From Siderastrea siderea (Eukaryota; Cnidaria; Anthozoa; Scleractinia; Rhizangiidae): a stretch of 64,000 nucleotides of DNA. Made by a program: the position numbers and the translations under genes. The stretch's first letter is position 1. Each line of letters starts with the position of its first letter. The notes under the pieces are model-generated. The model worked only from the letters and a program-made list of their open reading frames with translations, made no database searches and was not told the DNA's origin. Below are positions 30,739-43,888 of this stretch, in pieces. The stretch spans positions 39,635,201-39,699,200 of the forward strand of contig OZ034969.1 of the NCBI GenBank assembly GCA_964030785.1, read 5' to 3'.

Positions 30739-33480
30739 TTAGCTGCTGATCGAAAGGTCGGTGCCGAACCAGGCGAAATGGTGCGGCCGGTGGCGCAAGA
30801 ACACACAGTAGAAAATAAGCAAAACTATGGTGTTACAAAGAGTCAGCGAAAAAGCGAAAAAAAAAGAGAATCTCGTTGCGGTAGTTTGGGCGGCGCGGCG
30901 CATAGAGTCCACATCATTAGTGATTGTGTGTAGATAAGTCATATCCTGGTCAAGAGTATTGTAAGTGTGATTTAAAGAATCCAGCGTAGAATGATCAATG
31001 GACAATAGCTGGGGAATAGTAAACGTTTTATTAGAAAGGGGCAAAGTATGATTTGGAAAAATAGCAGCTGTCCAGGGAATAAATTGAAAGCGATTTTTAG
31101 CAAACAACGGAAAATGTGTGCTAAGCTTTGATGCACATGAGCCAAAACCACTTCTTTGATATGGAAGTGAATAGGTACAGGGAAAGTGAAAAATTCCCAA
31201 AGGATGTAAATTAACCATATGGGACGCATTGTTCGAAGTAAGCGATAAATTTGTTTGGGCAGTAGTCAAATAGAATCGACCGCCGAGGTGAACTAATGAT
31301 TGTAAGTTGATTAAAGAGGAGTTTGGAATTAGGGATCCATTTCAGTCCCAACCAGACCGGATCTTCCACGGTTGACAACACATTTGCGGGGCAAAGAATG
31401 GTTGACGCCTCCTGAGAGCATTGCTCCAATTCGGCCTGTTTAACGATATACATTTTCTCCGCACAGGGCAATAAAAGTAAATCTTGACGCGTTATCGGAC
31501 CACCAAAACAAAGGCCATTTGCTTGATAGCTTACCGGAACCAGCTGTTCTATGGTACATATCGCACCAGAATTATCTAGTTCTGGTAAGGTAAACAAAAG
31601 ATGAATTTGCATGACGCGTGATTTGGCAATTTGGAAACCACTACCGGTTGGAGCGTTAAAGAAAAACCGCTTCTTTAAGTGTCGATAGTAGAAGCTAAAG
31701 AACAAAAACCGTGCCAGCCGAAGTTCTAGATCAGCAGTGAGAAACCTCGGTATATCGGAGAACCAACTAGAGTTTTTCTGGACAAATGAGCCAATCGGCG
31801 AACCAAATCATCAATTTCATTAAGGCGTAATAATGTCGTGAGCGCTTTGTTTGCCTCCATAGAATAAGGAGAAATAAACTCCTTGTTAAGATTAAAATGA
31901 CAAAATTCTTTCTTGAAATATGTATTCGCACGGCTTTGCCAACCAGTAAAAGCACCAGCCATCAGACGCATGGAGTTAATAACCTGGATCAATTTCGAAT
32001 TTAAAAGATCCAAAGTTTTAATTAGAAATGTTACTTTGCCGTTGAGGACTTTTATGAGGTCATAAGCGTCTTTCATAATAGCAGGAAAGTCGCGTAAAAC
32101 TTTAAATAGTCCCATAAAATCGGTTGACCCACACTTTCCCCCAAATGATTCATAGAGCAATCTCGGGATTCCGCCTAACCCATGTGGCAAGCAAAATTAG
32201 AGCGTTTCTCCCGTTCACGCAACCACGCTTTCTCGTGTGGCGAACGGTGAACGCGACAAGGGCTCAAGGCCCAAAGTTAACAATCACGAAGAGTGCCTGC
32301 ATAATACCTAGTAGGGCAAACTAGCTCCGATGAAAGACCAGAGACATAACCATAGAAACGTCGGAGATAACTATCGCATTCCAACAAATCTGTGACACCA
32401 TGAATAGAAATGAGGCGATTAATAGCTCGTTGAACAGTGCGCATAGAAGACAAGACTCTATCGTAAAATGTCGATAAATTGGGATCACAAGTAGAATTAA
32501 GAACAGGGTAGCCACCTCGAGAAAAAGAGGGTAAATCCATGTGGATACTCACAAGTTTAGTATCCCGATACAAAATTAAAGGCTTCCTATTACTCATCAA
32601 TACACCATGTTGAACCAAGCCCTAGAAGTAATTGACCACCAGGCATATTTAGGGATAACCATTACTGAGACACTGAACTGGAAAACACACATATTAAACG
32701 TGAAGAACAAAGCCAATAAGACCATAGGTTTCATCAAAAGGAATCTTCACTCCTGCCCTGAAAGGATCAAGGCCTGGACATATATTTCGCTAGTCAGACC
32801 CACATTGGAATATGTGTGTACATCGTGGGACCCTTATAGGAAATACCAAATTGACCTACTCGAGCAAGTTCAGAGGAGGGCTGCTCGTTTTGTAACTAAC
32901 TCAAGAGAAGAAGGGTGTGTCGCTCGAGCATTGAACCATCTCAACTGGCTGCCATTACAACACAGAAGACAGATAGCCTGACTATGCATGCTTTACAAAT
33001 CCCTTAACCAACAAGCGGATCTGACTATTCCAACTTACGTCCAACACCAAAGCCTTCTTTGTACCTGTCGCGCCCACCCCCTCAAGTTTATTCCACTTCA
33101 AGCATCATGTGATGCGTATAAGTTTAGTTTTTGGCCGAGGACGATCAATGATTGGAACAACTTGCCCGCTGAAATAATTACATCCGACTCACTGAGTCAA
33201 TGTAAGTCAGCTTTGAACATGCAGAACATGACGTCGTAGTTTTTTATTAGTAGTAGTATTGTTTGTTTGATTTACTTTAATATCACTTGCGAACTGTCCT
33301 AATAAGGATTTTGCAAGTTATAGATGTAGTTGTAGATGTAGATGTAGGGTTTTTTGCTATCATCATAGCACTCAGAAAGAAGGAAACAATCTTTCCTGCT
33401 GAATTGTATTTACCTCCATTACACAGAACAAAGCCCGCACATAACAGCAAAGAAAACCATAGCAGAAAAGCATGAAATCG
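30739..33480 (-). pseudogene. Envelope-like fusion glycoprotein, broken and interrupted
   Basis: Reading leftwards there is a signal-peptide-like hydrophobic stretch (33480-33420), then, after a LINE insertion, an ectodomain piece (32618-32277). A basic RxKR furin-type site lies near 32205-32220, followed by a glycine-rich fusion-peptide-like segment and a long helical part (32190-31726). A cysteine-containing domain (31705-31211) and a C-terminal part with N-glycosylation sites and a transmembrane helix (SLTLCNTIVLLIFYCVFL) end at 30739. This order matches F-like class I envelope proteins of errantivirus-type elements. At least four frameshifts or stops are present, plus the LINE. Confidence 0.65.
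32590..33348 (+). mobile_element. 5'-truncated LINE fragment (RT C-terminus) inserted in env
   Basis: The plus strand encodes the end of a non-LTR reverse transcriptase: AYLGITITETLNWKTHI, then KAWTYISLVRPTLEYV, WDPY, and NHLNWLPLQHRR. A TGA at 32980-32982 and a short second frame (32988-33239) with NDWNNLPAEII follow. The 3' tail is a (TAGATG)n-like repeat (33318-33346). It lies opposite to, and inside, the provirus env gene and so post-dates it. Confidence 0.85.
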
Positions 33481-33799
33481 GGTTGTTACTGGACAAAATC
33501 GACCCCGTGGGAAGGTGGGAGAAACCGACCTACCGGATGCCGGTGCAGGTGCGGAGCTGGTCAGCGGACGAGACCAGTGGGAGACTGGTAACGGTCCAGC
33601 AACGGGGTACTGTCTGGGCTGGCTTACATGTAGACTGTGTAGTCTCTCTTGGTGCCAGGCCAACGTGGGGAAAAAGGACGACCTTTCGTGGGTACATAAC
33701 TGTAGTGGAAACCGTGGCGAAGAGCGGTTTTGGCGGAAAAAACCTTTTCTGGAGGGAGCACACTGATTTCCGCCCATGGAAGATGACAACGGGTGAAAT

Positions 33800-36700
33800 A
33801 GAATTGGGTTCAGACCAGGAAAGCACTGCCACTCTTGGATTAAAGTCGGGATAGTCAGTCAACGGGCGTTTAGCTCGGGGGCAGGCCTGAAAATACTTCT
33901 TGAAAAGTCGCTCATCGATGATATTTTCCCGTGGTTCCCAAGTATTATGGCTGGAGGGGAAACCAGCCTATTTACTACGGAATTGTAGGCGTCCGTCACG
34001 AATGCCGTGTCGTACTATCTTTTCTGCCTGATAAACATCATCTCCTAAGGTAAGTGGTTCTTCTGGAGCCGATACGTCATCATCTAGGATAACGGAAGAG
34101 TGGGACGGGCGGGATTGGATTGGACTGGAGGTTTCTGGAGTGGATGTCACAAGCTGATCACTTCTCTCTGTCGTTTCCTCAATTTCTGGAATGACTGGAA
34201 GTACTGGGGAGCGATTTGACGGGAAAAAATAGTAAGGGGGGGATTTCCTGGTCTGCTGTTTCTGCAGAAAAACTGTCGGAAGGTAGGTCTGTATTAGCGA
34301 GATATGGTTCTTCCACGGTGATCGGCGGTGGTCGAGTTGGCCTGTCAGCGGGATCAATATAACATTTCATTCGTGAAGCATGCACCGTTGTAGAAACACG
34401 TCGATTATCCAAAGCTCTAAAAACAAGGTGAACTGGAGAGAGAAATTTCACTATGCGATAAGGGCCATGCCAGGCGTGCATCAACTTCGGGGACACTCCT
34501 TTCTTCTGTTTTGGAGTAAATACCCAGCAGCGATCGCCCAAGTGGAACTTGGTTGGCTCTGCAAAGCCGTCATGCAAATCTTTCATTTTTTGTTGAGCAC
34601 GTTGCGTGTTCTGGGAAGCAATGCATCGAGCTATTTCATTCTGTTCCACTACTCTGGCACGGTGTTCTGCAACATAGGCAGTCATTTCTCCAAGGGGCAA
34701 GAGAGCCACAGCACTTGGAAGCCTTGCAGTTCGACCAAACAGCATAAAATGTGGCGTGTCGCCAAGTGCTTCTGAAGAAGATGTCCGGTATGCGAAAAGG
34801 ATGGGGCTCAAGAAATCATCCCAGTTCTTATGGTTGCGTCAAAGTGTGGTTAAAGCGTTCAACTAAACCATGGCACTGAGGATGGTAGCTCGTCGTAAAA
34901 ACCTTGTGAATATTCATCACACTGCAGACTTCACGGACCAGGCTGGACAGAAAGTTAGAACCTCGATCAGAGAGGAAGGTACGGGGCGCACCATAGCGAT
35001 ATATTATTTCGTTCACTAGTAGGTCAGCAATAGTTTTTGCCTCGATATTTGGGACTGCAAATGCTTCTACCTATCTAGTACTATAACATGTAAAGGCTAC
35101 CACGCACTTATTCCCACGGTGGGTAGTGGAATAGGGTTCCGAGCAGTCACAGGCGATCATTTCCGAAGGACCAGAGACGGGATTGGGAGAACAGGGGCGG
35201 TTTGACGCTGTTTGGGACTCTTCTTCATAGCACAAGATGCACAGCTAAGCACATAATGTTGCACATCCATGTACATTTTGGGCCAAAAGTACCGATCTCC
35301 TAGCTTACCATAGGACTTGTTTACTCCCAGATGACCAGAAAACTGACTGTAATGTACCTGACTAAGACTTCATGGCGTGGTGAGGTGGGGATGACAAGTT
35401 GGGATCTCGGCGTTGGCAAATGGAAACCTGCTGGGATCCAGATGTGGCACAACAAGCCATCAGGGTCTAAGTAATACTGTTTGATGGTGTGAAGGCGGGT
35501 CTTGGCTGCTTTGTTATTGACTGGTAGTTCCTCCATTCTAAGTAATTTATGATGTCTGATAAGGCCGGGTCTTGGCGTTGAAGTTCTCGTACTTTCTCGA
35601 CTTGAACACCTGGAGAGTCAAGGGCTGCGACGAGTGGTTCATAACACCGCCGTGACAAACAATTTGCATTTCCGTTGCTTGACCCAGCTCGGTGTATAAT
35701 TTCAATATCATACTGCTGGAGGAGAAACGCACATCTTACTAAACGACCGCTGGGTTTCTTCAGTTGCATTAGCCAGCGGACAGCGCTGTGGTCAGTGAAG
35801 ACCTTGAAATGAGTACCATATAGATAACTGCGAAAATGGCAAATCGCGGACACTAACCCGAGCGTTTCTCTCTCGGTCACCAAGTAGTTCCGCCCTGCAG
35901 GGAGTAATTGTCTTCCGCCGTAATCTATAACCACCTCACGACCGTCTTTACTTGTCCCAAGACATAACCTAGACCGTCATGGCTTGCGTCGGTGGCGAGA
36001 GTGAATTCTAATGTGAAGTCTGGGTAGGCCAGGATGGGGGCCTGGTCAGAGCTTGTTTTGAGCTTTCAAAGGCGATCTGGCAGTCATTAGTCCACTGGAA
36101 CTTGAGTCCTTCCTTGGTATGGTTGTACAGTGGTCCTGCAATCTTGGCAAAGTCTTTCACAAACTTTCTGGAATAATAGGCGAGGCCAAGAACGAAAGCA
36201 CGTCTCTGACGGAACGCGGAACTGGATACTCTGATTGCGCTAACCTTTTCGGGGTCTGGGTAGACTCCATCTTTTGAAATCACATGACCTAAGTACTTGA
36301 CTTTCCGTTGGCCAAAATGACACTTCTTGGGCTTGCGTTTGAGGCCTGCTTCACGGAAACGCTGGAACACTAGGCGCAAGTGTTGTAAACGGTCTTCAAA
36401 TGTTCGTGAGTAGACAAGAACGTCATCAAAATAGATGAGCCCTATCTTCCAGCGTAAACCATGCTGGACGCGCTCCTTATACAGGCCGAATGGCATGAAA
36501 TTAGACTCATATAAGCCAGTATGAGTGATAAAAGCTGTCTCTTCGCGAGACTTGTCATCCATCTCTGTCTGCCAGTATACGGACATGAGGTCCATACTGG
36601 AGAAGTACTGGGTACTACTGAGTGCATCTAAGGTGTCTGCTATCCTTGGTAAGGGGTAGGAGTCCTTTTTAGTGACAGAGTTGACCCTTCTTAGATCGCA

Positions 36701-37848
36701 GCAAAATCTATCACTACCGTCGGGCTTCTTAATTAGGACTGCAGGTGATGCCCAAGCAATGTTTGACGGGCGGATGATGCCTTGAATTAACATGTCATCA
36801 ATGCACTGCTCTATTCTCTCCTTCTCAGCTGCAGGGGCGTGGTAAGCTCGTTGGCGGATAGGAGGGTGATCGCCAGTATCTATGTGATGTTGTACTAGGT
36901 TAGTTCGTCCCAGTTCCTCTGACGACAAGGCGAAGATATCTCGATATTTATTTAAGAGACTCTGCAAGACGGTCTGCTGCTCTTTAGTTAAATCTGTATT
37001 GGTAAGGTCAACAGGAACATTTTCAGTACCGGCTGGACGTGTAGGTGAATCCTGTCGTTCATTGTCGAAGCTAAGCAGTTGGACGTCATCATAGGTTTTA
37101 GTAAACGTTCCTATAACAGCTCCACGGTATAACGTTACTAGATTTCGCGTAGGGTTATTTAACCGAAACGGTACTGTGTGGTCAGCGGAGAGGGTTACCA
37201 AGGCTGCAGTTCCCTGTAATTGATACCGTTCGATAAGACGCGGTGAGGCTTCTAGAAGGCCAGCCACTCTAGAAGTATAAGAAGTATATTGTGCATCTAG
37301 GCTAGCTGGAATGATGACCTCAGAGCTTGGGAGTATAACACAAGTAGACCAGACTTTAACGTGACACGTGTCATCTGGTTGTGGTTCTGCAGGGCTGTCA
37401 TCCAATTTAAGATTCCACTTTTAAGGTCGATTACAGCTTCATTTGCGGGTGGGAAATCCAGACCAAGAACTGCTTCATAGGTAAGGTTTTGAACTACAAG
37501 GAAATCACAACAATAGGTTCCTCCTGCTGTTTGTAGTTGACGTTTTACTGTTCCAAGGATGGGCATCGCTTCACCACTTACAGATTTAACGTTTGCCAAG
37601 CCGCTTTTAAAAAGACTGGGCAACCTTCCTCCGTAAATATCAAGCAAAAATTGTTCATCTATTACAGAAATTCCATCTCCAGTGTGTACTAAAAGCTTGA
37701 TATGCTGACCATTTAGTTCTGCAGTAACGGTGAGATCTCTAGGTCGTGGCTGATAGGCTTTGGTTTGTTCTGCACGTTCTCCGTCAGGTTGCAAGGAGGG
37801 TGTCAAATGAGCGGACTCCTGCCCGTGGGTGGACGAATCTTGAATCAA
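33800..37848 (-). pseudogene. Gypsy pol: protease, RT, RNase H, integrase, chromodomain; many lesions
   Basis: The order on the minus strand is as follows. The protease near 37690 has its catalytic Asp changed (HTG for DTG). The RT (37405-36008) keeps YFDD but lacks a short block after MPFGL. RNase H runs 35934-35467 (VFTDHSAVRWLM). The integrase zinc domain is near 35540-35200, and the core second Asp (SDRG) and Glu (VERFNHTL) lie in 35016-34828. The integrase C-terminus is 34811-34179. The chromodomain starts near 34050 and is cut by TAG 33968-33970, then continues to about 33860 with NTWEP. Several frameshifts separate these blocks, so no functional polyprotein is encoded. Confidence 0.9.
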
Positions 37849-37849
37849 A

Positions 37850-39450
37850 CTACTCGGAGGTATTGGTTCGGGCTAAGAAAGGCCAGGGGTGGACCGGAAA
37901 GGAACTTCTGGCGCGTGGTCCCTGTGCGTGACTGTCAGGCTGAGTGCGGTCTGGGATCAAGCAGGTATTTTGCTTGACATTATCTGCCTTGAGAACACGT
38001 GGAAGATCCCTGTTCTGAGGGCTTACGGATGCTGCTGGGTTATACTGAGTTGGACTATCCTGGGCGGTCTGTGTACGTGGAACAGGGCTTACAACTCTCG
38101 ATGAGATAAGCAGGGACTGGTTCGAGCTGGCTTCGTCATCTTCCATTGACGTAACATCAGGAACGGCCGAGGTGGACTGGATCGACTTCGTGTTGATTCC
38201 AGGAGACTGGGTTGCTAGATTCTTCCTGACTTCTGGTTGAACGGAGGAGGCCTGGGCGGACTGGAACTGCCCCTCGTCCTGGATGGCGGGGATATCCCTG
38301 GCCGAGTCGACACCAGGATTAACAGAGTGCTTGGTCTGTACTTGCTTGATCGTGCGGAGGATTGGTTCCAATATAGATCTTACGTCATCACGGGCACTTG
38401 GCTGACTAACAGTTTTGAACGCCATTGGTTCACTGGTTGCCTGGTTACGGTCAAGCGAAGAACGGAGCACAGAACGTGGCTCTGTTCAGCAACAGCGGCG
38501 CATGAGCCAGCGTTAATTTTTCAAACAAATTTCCTGCGTATTGCAGCATTTGTTTTGAGAACACAACAGCGTCGTTTGAAAGGATTTTAACATTTTCTCG
38601 CTGCTCGATATTTTCTTGTAGGAAGGACCTCTCTAGATCGGAACAGTAAAGTACTGGTTCAACTGGATTCTGCTGTATTTGAGCAACCAATTCGTCTTCA
38701 CTGAAGCCTTCAGCGAGCACTGCCAAGCGTTGATCTCTTCGATTTGGCTGGGAATAATTTCTATAATTATCTCGCAGTTGGTTATAATTTGAATTTGGCG
38801 AGTAACTTGGTCGATACGATTGTTGTTGTGGCGGCTGCGATTGAGGACCAGAGTTCCTTCGCTCAGGACAACTTGTATGCAAATGTCCGGTTCGTCCACA
38901 AGTGTAGCACACCATGCGTCCGTCGCAAGTTCTTTCTCTGGGCTGTTCGTTGCGTGAGGACTGATTTCGCCTTGCAAGACCACGAATTCTGGCGTCTGTT
39001 TCGCTACAGAGATTTTGTATCATGTCTTTTAACTGCCGGATTTCACGTTGTATTTTGTTCACCGCTCCCGGATTTTCACTGTAATTATCATTCAAGGCGG
39101 CCACCGTTGCTCTTGTAGGCTCTGGCCCCGAAGATAGTTTTCCGAGTAGGGTTTCAAACCACGCAGGCGGTTTTTCGGGAATTGACGTCGTGGGCTGTAC
39201 TTGATTTTGAGCAGACAAGGCGTTTAGTATCTTCTCTAATTGTTCATTTTCGCTAGAACCACCTACGCACCGGGAAATCGAGTTGAACGTCCGGGCTAGT
39301 TCTTCAACTCAGGCACTCGTTCGAGGACTTTGACCTTTAGTGATGGACGTAGACCTTCGGTGAAATACGTTACTTTTTCGGGCTCGGAACAGTCGAGTCC
39401 ACTAAACAGTTCATGCATCCCGTTAATGTAGTCTGAAAGAGTTTCGTTTG
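37850..39450 (-). pseudogene. Gypsy gag, C-terminal part with zinc knuckle
   Basis: The capsid-like segment 39450-39300 (NGMHELFSGLD) is followed by a piece starting at 39218 with a CCHC zinc knuckle (C-x2-C-x4-H-x4-C, CYTCGRTGHLHTSC) and then a Ser/Thr/Gln-rich linker in a shifted frame (38470-37850) leading to the protease. Breaks occur near 39300 and 38455. The 5' side joins in frame to 43889 across the Mag-like insertion. Confidence 0.8.
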
Positions 39451-39629
39451 TGTGCCGATAGTTCTTGTTATAAATTGTAATTGTACGTTAGCACGTGCAA
39501 ATGCCTTGCGTGGCATGTCTCTACATATTAAGCGGTTCATAATTTATGCGTGGGAGTTTTTAGTTTGGAGCTGTACTTTCAACATGACTCACGATGTACA
39601 GAAGTTTTATTAAAGCGTAAAACGTTACA
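39451..39629 (+). repeat. 5' LTR of the Mag-like element
   Basis: The 179-bp repeat begins TGTGCCGATAG and ends GTTACA, with a TATTAAA-type signal near 39609-39614. It differs from the 3' copy at scattered positions, so the insertion is not recent. Confidence 0.93.
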
Positions 39630-39639
39630 TGGTGTCAGG

Positions 39640-42600
39640 ATTGGCTTCAATCGATGGCTTTCCTTCACTCGTTGCCGGCATCGCACTCTCTGGACATCAA
39701 TGACTCAAATGTGGCTGAAAACAGAGCGAATGAAAGGAGATGTGGGAGCACTCCAGTGTCGCTTCGAACGTCAACAAACAAGAAGGTGATGTTCAAGCGG
39801 CTGCCCTCCTAACTGCAATCGGTCCTGAAGCAAGAAGAGTATTCAAAACCTGGAACCTAACGGCTACCCAGAAAAAGGATGTTAAAGGTGCCATCGAGCG
39901 ATTTGACAGTAACTGCTAACCGAGAAAGAGTATTCCTTTCGAACCCTATCGTTTTAATTCGCGACAACAAGAGCCTGGTGAATCGTTTGATCGTTATGTG
40001 ACTGCGCTTTGTCAAATTGCTGATGTGCAAAGTGCGCTTTTGATGCTATTACACCCGATGACATTCTAAGAGATAGGATTATTTTTGGCATTGCTGACAA
40101 CAAAGTTAGGGAAAGGCTTCTTCGTGAACCTGAACTTGACCTTGCGAAGATACTAGATATTTGTCGCGCTTCGGAGATGTCTCAAGCGCAGATAAAGGCA
40201 GTGGGCGAACTCAACTCATCCAACGTTCATCTACTCAAGGAAAGCAAGAAGTCCTTAGAAGATAAACCGTCTGATAAGCCGCCGTCTTCTGCAAATCAAC
40301 TTCGTTATCCTTGCCGATTCTGTGGAAGAAAGCACGAGGGTAAACGCGAGGCCTGTCCTGCGTGGGGAAAGAAGTGTATCACGTGCGGCAAGGAGAACCA
40401 TTTTGCAAAGAAATGCCCCGTTTCTGGCAGCTCCAATAAAGTTTCGATGCTCGAGGAAGAAGATGAGTTGCCTGTTTTTCAAGTTTTCAAAGTTGCTTCT
40501 TACCAGAGTGTGGATTCGAATCTTTTGACGCTGAAAGAACCAAGTGGGAACTTCATACGATTCGAGATTGATACCGGAGCACGTTGTAACGTTTTGCCTG
40601 TGCATATTTACAAGAAGGCGACTGGTGATTTTGAGCTAAAGCAGGTGACCCCAACCAAGTCGTCCATTGTATCCTATGATGGTGGAAACATCCCAGCGTT
40701 AGGAACTGTGAAACTCCAACTTTGGAGAGGATCATTCACTTGTCTGTTGTTGTGTCGTCTCGTGGAAAGCAAGCGCTCTCGCTGTCCTATTTTGGGAAAA
40801 ACAGCTTGTGAAGGAATGGGTGTGGTTGAAATTAAGGATTCTGACGCTATCCGTAAGCCTGACACGAGTGCGGGTCAAGTGTTTTCTGTCCAGGATACGA
40901 TATCTAGTTCCAATCCTATCTCCAAGGAACAGGTCAAAGAGATGTTTCCCAATGTGTTCGACGAAGGCCTCGGTGTACCATATCCAACTTAATGATTCAG
41001 TCAAGCCAGTTCAACACGCTTCCCGGCGAGGTCAAGTCGCACTTCGCGGTAAAATCAAAGAAAGCCTAGAAGAGTTATATAGCTCGGGGGTCATTGAACC
41101 AGTCTCAAGGCCGACGCCTTGGATCTCATCTATGTTAGCCATACCGAAGAAGAATGGGAACACAATAATACGTCTGGACCCGAAGGATCTAAACAAGGCG
41201 ATTCTCAGGGAGAACTATCCTATGCCTACTATCGAAGACATTGCCACTCGCCTTCATGGCGCCAAAGTGTTTTCCGTCCTGGATGCAAAGAATGGTTTTT
41301 GGCACGTTAAATTAGACGAGGAATCATCGTACCTGACAACTTTCCACACACCTTTTGGGCGCTATCGCTGGTGTAGGATGCCGTTTGGAATTAGCTCGGC
41401 CCCTGAAGTCTTCCAGCGACGCATACATGAGCTGATTGAAGGTCTTGGCGGTATTGAGGTTGTTGCAGATGATTTTATAGTTGCCAGTTTCGGAGACACC
41501 TTCGAGCAAGCTGTTCGTCACCATAACAAAAACCTTATCGCATTTCTTCAACGATGTTCTGAATGTGGTGTCAAGCTTTCTGTGGAAAAACTTCAGCTGT
41601 GCTTGGAAGACGTCCCTCTGATTGACCACTACGCCACAAAGTCTGGCCTGAAAATCCATCCTGAGAAGGTGCGAGCTGTACTTGAAATGCCACACCAACC
41701 GGTGTAAAGAGTTTACTGCGTTTTAATGGAACTGCCCAGTACTTGGCTAAATTCTTGCCCCGTCTCTCTGACATGAGCAGCCAGTGAGTTTTGCATGCAG
41801 AGCCCTTACCAAAACAGAGACCAGGTATGCGCAAATAGAGAAGGAGATCCTGGCCATCGTGTTTGCATGCGAGAAGTTCGACAAGTTCATCTTTGGGCGT
41901 GATGTGGTCCATGTGGAAACTGAGCACAAACCTCTGGAAGAAATTTTTAAAAAGAGCCTTTGTGATGCACCGGCAAGACTTCAGTGCATGCTCTTACGTC
42001 TTCAGCGCTACAACCTCGACGTCAGATACAAGAGACCCCCCCCCCCCCCCAACCCCCTCATGCTCATCGCAGATACGCTAAGCCGCGCGTATCTTCGGAG
42101 GAAGTGAAATCGCTAAACCTTGTAGACCACACGGAGAACCTGCCCGTTTCTCCTTCTCGGTTGGCGCGAATTGAGCAAGAATCAGCCCGAGATCCTGTCT
42201 GTACTTGTCTTCGACAAGCCATTCTCCAAGGTTGGCCTAATGATGTTCACAAATGCAATGTTGCCTTGCCGCCTTTCTTCCAGTTTCGCGATGAGCTGAT
42301 TGTTCAAGGAAATCTGGTCTTCCCCGGGCCTCGCCTGTATGTCCCCAGTGCACTTAGAAAGGAGTTTATGTCCCTTGCTCACTCGACTCGCATTGGCTTA
42401 GGGGAGGGGGGGTTGTCTTCGCCGGCTTCGTGACTGTATGTTGTGGTCCAGAATGAAAGCCCAAATGAAGGATTTAGTCAGCAAGTGTGATGTTTGTCTT
42501 ACGCATCTCGACTCGGCAAAGGTTTCTGCGGCAAAGGTTTCTGCGGACATCTGTTTTCCCTCAAGCCAAATTCTGCTGGTTGTCAGTGACTATTTTAGTA

Positions 42601-43469
42601 ACTTCATAGAGGTTGATTTCCTCTCATCTGAAACCTCAAAGTCAGTGATTAGAAGTCTCATGGCAATTTTTAGCCGATTTGGGGTGCCAGATACCCTTGT
42701 CACAGATAATGAACCTTGTTTTGCTTCGTCTGAGTTCGCCAAATTCGCAGACCAGTGGAACTTTCAGGATGTTACCTCGAGCCCACGTTATCCTCAGAGT
42801 AATGGTAAGGCTGAGAATGCAATACGCACTGTTGAGCGTCTCTTCACGAAATGTCGCGCAGCTGGAATCAGTGAATTTCAAGCTCTCCTGGACTGGGGTA
42901 ATGCTCCGAGTGAGGGCATGGATACGAGTTCCGCCCAGCGTCTTTTGGGTCGCTGATGTAAGATATTCCTGTCGGCAACCAAAACACACCTAGCGCCTGG
43001 ATTCAGCCTCGTCAACGATGCTAACAAGCTGCGAGCGCGGAAAGAGCTTCAGCACAAGTACTACAACCGTGGCAAGCGTACCCTTTCACCAGTGAATCCT
43101 GGCGAAACTATCCGCGTTCATTCACCTGATGGAACATGGAAGCGAGCTGAATGTCTCAGAGAAGTTGCTCCCAGGTCGCATGAGGTCCTAATTGATGGAC
43201 AAGTTCGCCGTCGAAATCGTAAAGACATATGGCGTACTAGCGAACCTCAGACCGCGTGGGAGTTTGGTGAATGTAAATCGGTTGCACAGCCCGATGCCGC
43301 TATTACGGCTCCGTTGGCCAACCCTCCGACCTCACCCTCGTCATCACCATGCCCTGTTACTGAACCAACAGTGCCATCTTCTGTAGCTGAGGATGTTGTC
43401 GTACCGAGTAGGAGATCCACAAGACAAAGAAGACTTCCGGAACGTTACAAGGATTTTGTTATGTCATGA
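39640..43469 (+). pseudogene. Mag-like gag-pol, several frameshifts and deletions
   Basis: The gag part to about 40176 is broken by stops. The frame 40177-40992 carries two CCHC-like knuckles (CRFCGRKHEGKREAC and CITCGKENHFAKKC) and a protease with the intact motif FEIDTGARCN. The RT follows (41040-41707) with FSVLDAKNGFWHV and the box VADD. A deletion of the RT-RNase H connection lies near 41705-41790. RNase H then runs to 42107 with an expanded C run (42036-42049) coding a proline string. The integrase (42438-42956) has VVSDYFSNF, VTDNEP and NGKAEN, and a basic C-terminal tail ends at 43469. Confidence 0.9.
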
Positions 43470-43709
43470 CTGATTCATATAAGGACTTTGAGGACTTTGT
43501 TTACTTTTGAAGACTTGGTTTTGTGACCCTGAAGGACTCTGGCGCCGCGAAATGTCAGTGACTTTATGAAACTATTATTACGTTATTTTATTTTATTTTG
43601 TTTTATTTATTTACTTATTTATTTATTGTCGGCTTTTTTTTTGTTGTCAAGGGAAGATGTGTCGTTATTCTTTTTCATACTAGTTTATTTATCCTTTGTC
43701 AAGGGGAGA

Positions 43710-43888
43710 TGTACCGATAGTTATTATTATAAATTGTAATTGCACGTTAGCACGTGCAAATGCCTTACGTGGCATGTGTGTACATATTAAGCGGTTCATA
43801 ATTTATGCGTGGGAGTTTCTAGTTTGGAACTGTACTTTCAACATGACTCACGTCGTACAGACGGTTTATTAAAGAGTAAAACGTTACA
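43710..43888 (+). repeat. 3' LTR of the Mag-like element
   Basis: The 179-bp repeat starts TGTACCGATAG just after the polypurine tract and ends GTTACA immediately before the second copy of the GTTTG target duplication. Confidence 0.93.

Larger units (their letters stand above)
39451..43888 (+). mobile_element. Complete Mag-like Ty3/Gypsy retrotransposon nested in the gag above
   Basis: The element is 4438 bp with two 179-bp LTRs that both start TGT and end ACA. It is flanked by a perfect 5-bp duplication GTTTG (39446-39450 and 43889-43893). A primer-binding site beginning TGGTGTCAGG follows the 5' LTR, and a polypurine tract AAGGGGAGA precedes the 3' LTR. Removing it restores a continuous gag reading frame in the host provirus. 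The internal genes are broken, so the copy is dead but structurally complete. Confidence 0.95.

Noticed and set aside
32124..32324. Plus-strand ORF in the env region
   Set aside because: Antisense to recognisable env-like pieces and without any domain.
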